Positions 1 through 6,171 are shown, counted from the first letter of the stretch. The stretch: DNA of 8,321 nt from Anaerolineae bacterium (GCA_027036755.1 JALWDV010000639.1:1-8321), one strand, 5' to 3'. Notes: generated by a model not told the origin, from the sequence alone. Translations and numbers: made by a program.

Positions 1-364
1 GCATACCGCTAATCTCGAGGAATAGCTCCTGCTCGGTGGCTGCGGGCGGCGGAAGGGAGGCCAGCTCTCCGCTCGCGTTCTGCAAGCGTCGATAAAGCGC
101 CCGCCAGAACGCGGCGGCGTCGGGACGGGGGAATTCAGCAGGCGACAACCATACGTAAACAGCCGCTGCGCCTGGTGGCGCGCCCAGGCGACGGGCGTAA
201 GCGCGATAAAGCGTGGATGTTTTCCCGATGCGCGGCTCGCCGATGAGATTGATGGTTTGAGGCGAAGCGCCGCCCAGGCGGCTGGCGATCCAGTTCAGAA
301 TAGCCTTTCGGCCAATAAAAACATCATCGCTAAATGCTGGTCGGCGAGAGAAAAAGTCGATCAT
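1..364 (-). CDS. STAND/AAA-type P-loop ATPase, N-terminal part (runs off the left edge)
   Basis: Only the first 121 codons lie in the window and no stop is reached. The frame shows an 'F-IGR' box at residues 16-19 (VFIGRK), the usual lead-in to AAA_16/STAND ATPase domains, and then a Walker A loop GEPRIGKT at residues 42-49 (nt 218-241). Walker B and everything after it are outside the window, so the effector or sensor part is unknown. The start is ATG at 362-364, two bases after the TAA of the preceding gene (TAAGCATG). A GAGGA run in the last codons of that gene serves as ribosome binding site, so the two are very likely co-transcribed and translationally coupled. The Walker A shares the string RIGKTS with the ATPase of the upstream gene and the GR box has similar spacing, suggesting a distant paralogue or partner ATPase. 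ATP binding is well supported; the function is not known. Confidence 0.8.
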   Translation of the reverse strand, partial: MIDFFSRRPAFSDDVFIGRKAILNWIASRLGGASPQTINLIGEPRIGKTSTLYRAYARRLGAPPGAAAVYVWLSPAEFPRPDAAAFWRALYRRLQNASGELASLPPPAATEQELFLEISGM

Positions 365-366
365 GC

Positions 367-3300
367 TTATAGTCCTCTTCGTAGATAAGAGAATGAAAAA
401 TTCTGCTGCGCCCAGAGCTGTGCGAATTCGATGCTAATCCGAAATTCGTTTTCGTTCCGAAAGGCCAGGCTATCCAAAGCCCGCAACCCTTCCAGGGCCT
501 GCCAGAGCTGCTCCTCCGCCAGAATGCTGGTGACGCCCCTTCGATCCAGCGTCCCGAAGTCGATCCATTCTCCGGGCCGGGCGCTGAGCGCTGTGGCGAC
601 AAAGGCCAGCTTGTAACGGAGCAACCGCCTTCGATTTGAGATAACGCCATCTCCCCAAAGATGGCTGAAATAATGTTCGGCGTGAAGCGTCCATGATTGT
701 TCCAGAAAGAGATCAAGATCCACGGGCGTGATGTGGGTGATCTGGTTCTCGGTGGCGTAATCGAAAAGCTCACCGCAGATGAGTTGCAAAAAATAAGGAT
801 GGCCCGAGGTCAACTTCACCAATCGATCCACAACGGACTCCTCGTAATTAATGCGTTGCGTCGGTTCGGTGATCAGCTCTCGGGCCTCGGTCGGGCTCAG
901 GCACTTGATGGGCAGATATTCCGCCACTTCGAGCAACGAGACGGTGTCGGCCTGTTTACGCAGATCGGAAAGGACGCCGCCGCCGCTGAAGATGATGGTG
1001 AGCCCCACGCGCTGCTGAATGAGGCTGCGGAAGTAATGGTTGATGTCCTGAAGCGATATTCTTTCTTCCTTCAGGTCCGCGATGAATTGAAACTCATCGA
1101 AGAGAAGGACGATGTGTTTGGAGGATTGCGGCAGACGCTTTTGGATAAAGTTGTTGAAATAGCTCAGCGGATCCCGTTTCATGCGGTGATAATTGGGCGC
1201 GTAAATGCCATCGGGATGACTCTCTGCGGCAATGGCTTTCAATATCTCGAACATGAACGAGGTGGTGCTTTGCCCGCTGAGTTGATGGAGATTGAGATAC
1301 GCGACCGCGTAGTCGGCGTGATTGAGAATGCTATTCTGGAATTGCAGCAGCAGGGAAGTCTTGCCGATGCGGCGCGGGCCCCAGACCAAAACCGCCTGTC
1401 CCGGCCTGATGCCCCGCAATTTGTTGACCAACTCTTGCAGTTCTTTCGTGCGGCCCACAAACCGATCGCCTGTGGCGGGGTTCAGCGTGTAGGGATTGAT
1501 GAAGAGGCGTTCGACAATCGCCCCGCGAGCCACCCGCGAGGGCATGGTAAGTTCGGCGGCGTGCACATTGCGCACATCCTCGATGTCCAGAAGTTTCGCC
1601 TTGAGGGCCATGAAATCTTCGGTGAGGATGGACTCGAAGACGATCTGAATGCGAGCCGAGCCATCGTCGATGCGATCAGCGTGAAAGCTGGTGATGATCA
1701 TATCTCTCTCGAGAATCAGCGCACTGATATCCCTGATCAAACCGGGCCTGTCCACCGCCTCGATTTCGACCTGGGTGATGTGATGATCGATGGGCGTGTT
1801 CCATTCCGCTGCAAACAACGGGCGAAGTCTGCGCAGATTTTTGCAATCCGCCCGATGAATGGTGACTCTGTTGTCCCTGGTAATGTAGCCGACAATGGGA
1901 TCTGGCGGGCGAGGGTTGCAGCACTTGGCCAGGCGATGCGGCAGGTTATGATGCCCCAGCGAAGAGATGGTCGCGCTGGGCTGCAATGTGCGACGACTGC
2001 CTTTTTGTCGGTGCAGATATTGGTTGACGACGGATTCGATGGAGCGCTGGCCCACGCCAATGGCGATGTAGAGCGCATCCAGCGACTCATAGTTCATTAC
2101 CCGGGCGATGGTGGTCAACGCCGCCTTGGTTTCTTTTGTAGAGAGCGTGACGCCGTAATCGCGCAGGCGTTCATCCAACAATTTTTTGCCGCGTCCGCTG
2201 GCGGCCTTGGGCGAGCGTTTGGTGTGCCATTTCCGAATTTCTCGTTTAGCCCGAGCCGATTTGACGAAATCCAGCCATGCCAGCGAAGGGCCGATCTTGG
2301 TGGCGCTGGTGAGGATGCGCACCAGATCCCCCGACTTCAGCTCGGTGGAGAGCGAAGCGTGCTGGCCGTTAACCATGGCTCCGCTGCACTGATGTCCCAA
2401 TTCGGGATGAATGGCGTATGCGAAATCGACGGGCGTGGCGTTTTCGGGCAGGATTTTGATCTCGCCTTCGGGGGTGAAGACAGCGATTTTGCCCGGCGGC
2501 GGCTCGGGGATGGTGGGAATGGCGGGAGTCAGCTCAGTAGAAACGCCCTGCCAGCGGGCGGTGACTCCATATTCCGCCACCAGGTGCATCATGCGATCCT
2601 GAATCTCGATCAGAATGTAATCGCTGCTGGTGACATGCACCTGGGTGTGGATCGCCTGATACCCACTGGATTTGGGCGCGGCGATATAATCATGGAGTGT
2701 GGACGAGCGAGGTCTCCACAACTGGTGAATCAGCCCCAGCGCCCGATAACAGGCGTTTTTGTCATCGACCAGAACCAGAATGGGAGGAAAAAGATAGCTG
2801 GCCCCACTTGTTGCTTCACTTTCCCGTTTGTGCAAATCGCATCGGCTGGTGGGAGCGCATTGGATGGCAGCGTTCAGGCCATTTTCCGCCAGATGATTTT
2901 GCAACGCTGTAATAGTCGAGGTGATGCTTTCATTGCAATGCTTTTCGTGATACCGTTGATACAGCTTAGTGATGCGCTGATACACCACAGGATCGAGCAC
3001 CTGAAACGCGCCATCCTCCAACAACCGCTTGGCCCGACGCATGCCCAGACTCTGGGCGAAAGGAATGAAGATGTTGCGGACGCCATGAGCGAAGGCCCGG
3101 CGGCGATTTCGCGGCAGCACCTGCAACGAACGAAAGTTGTCGATGCGATCCGCAATCTTGATGATGACCGCGGTGGGCTCCTGACGCAACACAATGGCGG
3201 CCCACGAGAGCGTTCGATTCTCATTCACAGAATTGCCGTCAGCCTGTTGGCTGTTCTTGTGATACGCCGGGCCAAAACGCCCCAGGCGAGATATCTGGTT

Positions 3301-3603
3301 GACGATCAGCGTGGCGCGGTCGCCTATGACGGCCCGCATCTCCTGGGAAGAGGGCGCCCGGGCGTAGGTCGATTTGTTTGCATCATGCAGAAGCGCCGCG
3401 GCCAGCACATCGGCGGGAGCGCGCCACTCCGCCAGAATCTGCGCGACAGCAATGGCATGGTTAATATACGGCTCCCCGGTGAGCCTGACAAAGCCGTCAT
3501 GGACATCCCCGGCAAACGCCAATGAACGCAGTACAAAGTGATAATCGTCATCCGACAAATAGCTATGAATTTGCTGAAGAAAAGATTCAGAATGTGCGGT
3601 CAT
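367..3603 (-). CDS. RelA/SpoT-homologue (RSH) fused to a C-terminal STAND/AAA_16 ATPase
   Basis: A 1078-residue fusion. Residues 1-690 align by eye with full-length SpoT/Rel: HD hydrolase about 20-190 (metal ligands H49, H73-D74, D152; N156 kept), synthetase-like about 225-352, TGS 371-432 (FTPEGEI, TPVDFAY, GHQCSGA), helical region to about 530, CXC zinc finger 555-590 (C561, C562, H583, C587), ACT 609-685. Residues 700-1078 are a STAND-type ATPase: NPY lead-in at 703, FVGR 715-718, Walker A GPRRIGKT 742-749, Walker B IVLLFDE 831-837, then 'SGHPYFLQL' 933-941 and a winged-helix-like tail from about 990. Typical Rel is about 700-750 residues, so the ATPase is an addition. The ED motif after the HD is replaced (K77, S78). 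The synthetase lacks the ATP-binding and catalytic stretch, although Y315, H319 and E333 remain, so (p)ppGpp synthesis is unlikely and hydrolysis doubtful. The N-terminus matches SpoT in length and GAGGG lies six bases before the ATG. It has its own strong promoter and is followed two bases on by another ATPase gene. The domains are certain; the biological role is inferred. Confidence 0.93.
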   Translation of the reverse strand: MTAHSESFLQQIHSYLSDDDYHFVLRSLAFAGDVHDGFVRLTGEPYINHAIAVAQILAEWRAPADVLAAALLHDANKSTYARAPSSQEMRAVIGDRATLIVNQISRLGRFGPAYHKNSQQADGNSVNENRTLSWAAIVLRQEPTAVIIKIADRIDNFRSLQVLPRNRRRAFAHGVRNIFIPFAQSLGMRRAKRLLEDGAFQVLDPVVYQRITKLYQRYHEKHCNESITSTITALQNHLAENGLNAAIQCAPTSRCDLHKRESEATSGASYLFPPILVLVDDKNACYRALGLIHQLWRPRSSTLHDYIAAPKSSGYQAIHTQVHVTSSDYILIEIQDRMMHLVAEYGVTARWQGVSTELTPAIPTIPEPPPGKIAVFTPEGEIKILPENATPVDFAYAIHPELGHQCSGAMVNGQHASLSTELKSGDLVRILTSATKIGPSLAWLDFVKSARAKREIRKWHTKRSPKAASGRGKKLLDERLRDYGVTLSTKETKAALTTIARVMNYESLDALYIAIGVGQRSIESVVNQYLHRQKGSRRTLQPSATISSLGHHNLPHRLAKCCNPRPPDPIVGYITRDNRVTIHRADCKNLRRLRPLFAAEWNTPIDHHITQVEIEAVDRPGLIRDISALILERDMIITSFHADRIDDGSARIQIVFESILTEDFMALKAKLLDIEDVRNVHAAELTMPSRVARGAIVERLFINPYTLNPATGDRFVGRTKELQELVNKLRGIRPGQAVLVWGPRRIGKTSLLLQFQNSILNHADYAVAYLNLHQLSGQSTTSFMFEILKAIAAESHPDGIYAPNYHRMKRDPLSYFNNFIQKRLPQSSKHIVLLFDEFQFIADLKEERISLQDINHYFRSLIQQRVGLTIIFSGGGVLSDLRKQADTVSLLEVAEYLPIKCLSPTEARELITEPTQRINYEESVVDRLVKLTSGHPYFLQLICGELFDYATENQITHITPVDLDLFLEQSWTLHAEHYFSHLWGDGVISNRRRLLRYKLAFVATALSARPGEWIDFGTLDRRGVTSILAEEQLWQALEGLRALDSLAFRNENEFRISIEFAQLWAQQNFSFSYLRRGL

Positions 3604-3644
3604 TGGCAGCCCTCGAATGAGCCAGATGAAACAGCTTTGGGTGA

Positions 3645-3673
3645 ATTTTAGACGAAAGTTGTCGTTTTGTCAA
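3645..3673 (-). promoter_or_regulatory. Near-consensus sigma70 promoter for the RSH-STAND gene
   Basis: Read on the minus strand, TTGACA (3668-3673) is followed by a 17-base spacer and TAAAAT (3645-3650): a perfect -35, a five-of-six -10 and ideal spacing. Transcription would start near 3638, leaving a leader of about 35 bases that contains the GAGGG ribosome binding site at 3610-3614. The promoter lies in the 95-base gap after the acetyltransferase gene, so the RSH-STAND gene can be expressed independently. No hairpin terminator is visible in the gap, so read-through from the upstream pair is also possible. Confidence 0.75.
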
Positions 3674-3698
3674 ACAGCGTTTCGTTGTCATCCCCGCA

Positions 3699-4250
3699 CT
3701 ACTCCCGTCTTTCCGCCCAATCCTTCCGCAAAATGGCGTAGACGGCGTGATCCTGGAAGGCGTCGCCTTTCTGCACGTCCTCCCGCAACACGCCCTCGAA
3801 CTGCATTCCGGCTTTTTGCATCACCCGGCCCGAGGCGGGATTGTCGGTGAAGTGCAGGGCGTAGATGCGATTCATCCCCAGCGTCTCGAAGCCAAAGCGG
3901 ATGATGGCCCGCGCGGCCTCGGTGGCGTAGCCCCGCCCCCAGTAGGGCTTGCCAATCCAATAGCCGATTTCCGCCTTTTTGTGCCGGGCGTTGGGCCGGA
4001 TGTCGATGGCGCCGACAAGCCGCCCATCCTCCCGGCGCACGATGGCGAAGGTGTAGCCAGTTCCGGCCTCCCGCGCTCGCTGCTGGAATGTCAGCCATTC
4101 GCGGGCCTTGTCTTCATCGTAAGGATAGGGGATGTTGAGCGTCGTGCGGGCGATGTCGGGGACTTGCAGCAAGCGAACGATGGTGGGGATATCCGCTTCG
4201 CGGAAGGGACGCAGAATCAGACGCGGGGCCTTGATGGTGGTGGAATCCAT
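3699..4250 (-). CDS. GNAT-family N-acetyltransferase, RimJ/RimL type
   Basis: A 183-residue protein with the whole Acetyltransf_3 (RimJ/RimL-like) fold pattern: N-terminal 'RLILRPFREAD' (10-20), the central strand 'AEIGYWIGKPYWGRGYATEA' ending at residue 112 whose R/Q-x-x-G-x-G/A-type loop (WGRGYA) binds the acetyl-CoA pyrophosphate, and the 'NPASGRVMQKAGM' helix (137-149) typical of this branch. It would transfer an acetyl group from acetyl-CoA to an amine, such as a protein N-terminus, antibiotic or small metabolite; the substrate cannot be read from the sequence. The ATG begins one base after the TGA of the SMP-30-like gene (TGATATG), and GGCGGTGAT just upstream can serve as ribosome binding site, so translation is probably coupled. 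Length is normal for the family and nothing looks broken. Confidence 0.9.
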   Translation of the reverse strand: MDSTTIKAPRLILRPFREADIPTIVRLLQVPDIARTTLNIPYPYDEDKAREWLTFQQRAREAGTGYTFAIVRREDGRLVGAIDIRPNARHKKAEIGYWIGKPYWGRGYATEAARAIIRFGFETLGMNRIYALHFTDNPASGRVMQKAGMQFEGVLREDVQKGDAFQDHAVYAILRKDWAERRE

Positions 4251-4251
4251 A

Positions 4252-5208
4252 TCACCGCCAGTGCCGCATGGGCAGGCCCGCCACGGGCGATTGGAATTTG
4301 ACCAGATAAGGCATAGCCAGCGAGCCGAGATAAGCGGTCTTCAAATCAGGCCCGGCAAAGGTGAGGCTGGCCGGAAACTGGATGCGAGGGCCCACGCAGG
4401 CGTACATGGCCTCGGGCGTAAGCGCGTTCTGCTCCACCAGCTTCACCGCGTTTTCCAGCGCCGGTTGATTCACATCCTCGAAGACAATATGATGATCGCC
4501 ATCGGGCGTAATCACGCCCAGGCCGTTGCGAATGATGTGGGTGACCCACAGGTTGCCCTCAGCGTCGAAGGTGATGCCATCGGGGTAGCCGCCCAACGGG
4601 AACTGGCTGGGCCCGAACACCTCGGCCTCGCCCAGGCCATCATCCAACACCGGATAGCGCAAAACGCGGTTGCCCATGGTTTCGGCGGCGTAAAGATAGC
4701 GCTCGTCCGCGTCCATGCGCACTTCGTTGGTGAAATAGATGCCATCGGCCACGATGCGCGGGCCTTTCTCATCGACGAGGATGATGTAGCCATCGGGACG
4801 AGGTGCGGCCGCGGCCAGGAACCAGGGCACCGATCGAGACGAGATGGAAATCCAGAGACGATCTTTGCTGTCGATGAAAACGTAATTGGCTGCGCCCAGG
4901 GGTTGACCATCGATTTCATTGAGGATCACCGTGTGATTGCCGTTTTTGTCCATCTTGTAGATGTTGCCGTTTCCGATATGGGCGATGTAGATATTGCCCT
5001 GGGCGTCCATAGCCAGACCATTGGTGTCGCCTTCGATATTGCCAATGGTGCGCATGGAGCCATCGGGATCGATGCGGGTGACGCCGCCGCGGTTATCCGA
5101 TGTCCAGAGGGTTCCATCTCTTTCGGCAATGATGCTTTCGGGGCGAGAAAGGCCGTTGAAAACAAAAGAGAAGTCGGAAAAATCGAGGGTGAAATCTTTG
5201 ATGGACAT
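4252..5208 (-). CDS. SMP-30/gluconolactonase-like six-bladed beta-propeller protein
   Basis: A 318-residue protein of the SMP-30/gluconolactonase/LRE family, metal-dependent lactonases that open sugar lactones or related esters. Repeated 'D..G.iYi/lWv' blade strands run throughout. Residues matching the family's metal site are visible: E24 in 'RPES', N161 in 'FTNEVRMD' and D210 in 'YPDGITFD', with N108 ('AANYVFID') at the usual substrate-side position. There is no signal peptide, so a cytoplasmic place is expected. An in-frame ATG lies 45 bases upstream at 5251-5253, but the ATG at 5206-5208 is preferred: AAGGAG stands eight bases before it, whereas the upstream one has no clear Shine-Dalgarno. 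The GNAT gene follows one base after the stop. The real substrate is unknown; the family also includes non-lactonase hydrolases. Confidence 0.85.
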   Translation of the reverse strand: MSIKDFTLDFSDFSFVFNGLSRPESIIAERDGTLWTSDNRGGVTRIDPDGSMRTIGNIEGDTNGLAMDAQGNIYIAHIGNGNIYKMDKNGNHTVILNEIDGQPLGAANYVFIDSKDRLWISISSRSVPWFLAAAAPRPDGYIILVDEKGPRIVADGIYFTNEVRMDADERYLYAAETMGNRVLRYPVLDDGLGEAEVFGPSQFPLGGYPDGITFDAEGNLWVTHIIRNGLGVITPDGDHHIVFEDVNQPALENAVKLVEQNALTPEAMYACVGPRIQFPASLTFAGPDLKTAYLGSLAMPYLVKFQSPVAGLPMRHWR

Positions 5209-5216
5209 GCTTCCTG

Positions 5217-5222
5217 CTCCTT
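5217..5222 (-). promoter_or_regulatory. Ribosome binding site that decides the SMP-30-like start
   Basis: AAGGAG on the minus strand, eight bases before the ATG at 5206-5208. This strong Shine-Dalgarno makes the internal methionine the likely true start rather than the ATG 45 bases further upstream. Confidence 0.7.
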
Positions 5223-5254
5223 GCTGGATTGGGGTGAGGGTGGAATATGGCATG

Positions 5255-5284
5255 ATTTTACCGAAAATCGGGAGAGAATACGAA
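5255..5284 (-). promoter_or_regulatory. Weak promoter candidate for the SMP-30/GNAT operon
   Basis: On the minus strand, TAAAAT (5255-5260) is preceded at 18 bases by TTCGTA (5279-5284), which matches the -35 consensus at only three of six positions. If real, transcription would begin at about 5248, just past the upstream ATG at 5251-5253, which fits the choice of the ATG at 5208 as start. Confidence 0.3.
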
Positions 5285-5357
5285 TAAGCTGGCGAGGGTC
5301 ATAAAACGCCCGCCTTTCGTCGCAGACGCGGCGCGCTCAGCCCCAGCGCTGTTTGAT

Positions 5358-5400
5358 GGGAATGACTGTACGCGGAGCCTCCTGCGGCTCCGTCATGCCC
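5358..5400. repeat. Imperfect 43-base palindrome (REP-like)
   Basis: The outer arms GGGAATGAC (5358-5366) and GTCATGCCC (5392-5400) pair with one mismatch. After a seven-base bulge on the left side, the inner arms GGAGCC (5374-5379) and GGCTCC (5386-5391) pair perfectly around a TCCTGC loop. It lies upstream of both divergent genes, so it terminates neither. This shape is typical of dispersed extragenic palindromes, but copy number cannot be judged from one window. Confidence 0.55.
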
Positions 5401-5407
5401 GGTTCAC

Positions 5408-5437
5408 TTCACCGGAATCATTATTCTGGTGTATAAT
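5408..5437 (+). promoter_or_regulatory. Promoter of the MBL-TPR-M16 operon
   Basis: A perfect -10 TATAAT (5432-5437) has TTCACC (5408-5413), four of six to consensus, 18 bases upstream. Transcription would start near 5444, giving a leader of about 80 bases before the first ATG. The -35 overlaps a short inverted repeat, CCGGT-7-ACCGG (5399-5415), which could be an operator. Confidence 0.6.
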
Positions 5438-5458
5438 GGGCCTGCAATAACCCCTTCT

Positions 5459-5482
5459 CGGCAACGCATCGAGACGTTGCCG
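5459..5482 (+). promoter_or_regulatory. Hairpin in the 5' leader of the plus-strand operon
   Basis: A perfect 8-bp inverted repeat, CGGCAACG (5459-5466) and CGTTGCCG (5475-5482), encloses the eight-base loop CATCGAGA. It lies between the predicted transcription start (about 5444) and the first gene, so it should fold in the mRNA. No U-run follows, so it is not a simple terminator. It may protect the 5' end or bind a protein; no known riboswitch class is recognised. Confidence 0.5.
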
Positions 5483-5523
5483 CCATAACAGATTTCCCTC
5501 GCTTTTCAGGACAAACGATTTTT

Positions 5524-6171
5524 ATGGAGATTTTTTGGTACGGACTGGCGTGTTTTCGCTTCAAGAGCCGCCAGCTCACCGTCGTCGCCGACCCCTACTC
5601 CCCGGAAGTCGGTCTGAACATGCCCTCGGTTCGGGCGCAGGTGGTCACTGTCAGCCACGATGCGCCCGGGCACAATCACATCAAAGCCGTCAAGGGCGTC
5701 GAGCATGTATTCGATGGCCCGGGCGAGTATGAGGTGAACGCGGTTTTCATCACCGGCGTCGCCGCCTATCATCGCGGCAAGCCGGGCGAAAGAGAACGCA
5801 ACACCGCCTTCCTCTATGAATTCGACGATGTCAGCATCGGTCATTTGGGCGATCTGGGCGAAACGCTGGATCGCAAGCAGATCGAAGCCTTCAACAGCCC
5901 CGACGTTCTGATCGTCCCCGTGGGCGGCGGCGATATTCTGGACGCGTCCCAGGCGGTCGAGGTGATCACCGAACTCGAACCTCGCATCGTCATCCCCATG
6001 CACTATGCCCAGCCAGGATTGAAGATGAAGCTTGATCCGCTGGAGAAGTTTTTGAAAGAGATGGGTGTTGGCGATGTCGAGACGCTTTCTTCTCTGAAAG
6101 TGCGCAAATCGGATCTGACCGGCGATGAAACTCGTGTCGTACTTTTGGAATCTCTAGGAGCGCCCGCATGA
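5524..6171 (+). CDS. MBL-fold protein (COG2220/Lactamase_B_3-like) with altered metal motif
   Basis: A 215-residue metallo-beta-lactamase-fold protein of the short COG2220 (UPF0173-like) type. Visible landmarks are the N-terminal strand 'MEIFWYGLACFRF', the first metal motif region 'VSHDAPGHNH' (43-52), H83 in 'AAYHRG', D110 in 'GHLGDLG' and H160 in 'IPMHY' near the C-terminal end. The family motif HxHxDH reads H45-D-A47-P-G49-H50, so the second histidine and the aspartate are missing while the other likely ligands remain. Hydrolase activity is therefore uncertain. There is no signal peptide. AGGA at 5508-5511 is the only Shine-Dalgarno candidate, rather far (12 bases) from the ATG. Its stop overlaps the start of the lipoprotein gene (ATGA). 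The specific substrate is unknown. Confidence 0.85.
   Translation: MEIFWYGLACFRFKSRQLTVVADPYSPEVGLNMPSVRAQVVTVSHDAPGHNHIKAVKGVEHVFDGPGEYEVNAVFITGVAAYHRGKPGERERNTAFLYEFDDVSIGHLGDLGETLDRKQIEAFNSPDVLIVPVGGGDILDASQAVEVITELEPRIVIPMHYAQPGLKMKLDPLEKFLKEMGVGDVETLSSLKVRKSDLTGDETRVVLLESLGAPA

Larger units (their letters stand above)
5209..5523. other. Divergent intergenic region (315 bases, no gene)
   Basis: This separates the minus-strand SMP-30/GNAT unit from the plus-strand MBL/TPR/M16 unit. It holds a weak minus-strand promoter candidate near 5255-5284, an imperfect palindrome at 5358-5400, a plus-strand promoter with a perfect TATAAT at 5432-5437, and a leader hairpin at 5459-5482. I see no convincing small ORF or RNA gene in it. 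The part from 5285 to 5357 shows nothing I can name. Confidence 0.7.

Noticed and set aside
1500..1560. Artificial fusion by a sequencing error between an RSH gene and an ATPase gene
   Set aside because: The frame passes the ACT-to-ATPase junction without a stop or change in coding texture, and the linker (INPYTLNPATGDRFVGR) is the normal lead-in of this ATPase family. Only reads could settle it fully.
2548..2931. A toxSAS/CapRel-like toxic alarmone synthetase
   Set aside because: Those are short single-domain synthetases with an intact catalytic site; here the protein is a long RSH with a degraded one.
697..3525. Plus-strand open frame of 942 codons opposite the RSH-STAND gene
   Set aside because: It is the antisense shadow of a gene with unmistakable RSH and ATPase motifs. 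The translation has no recognisable domains and is low in structure-like patterning.
367..3603. Calling this gene an ordinary bifunctional (p)ppGpp synthetase/hydrolase (relA/spoT)
   Set aside because: The ED motif of the hydrolase and the catalytic/ATP-binding stretch of the synthetase are missing, and a whole ATPase module is added, so the symbol would mislead.
3604..3698. Terminator between the GNAT and RSH-STAND genes
   Set aside because: No stem followed by a U-run is visible on the minus strand; the region is instead explained by a promoter and repeats.
4132..5304. Plus-strand open frame of 390 codons opposite the SMP-30-like gene
   Set aside because: The minus strand carries the SMP-30 propeller and its metal-site residues; the plus-strand translation is a His/Val/Gly-rich antisense product.
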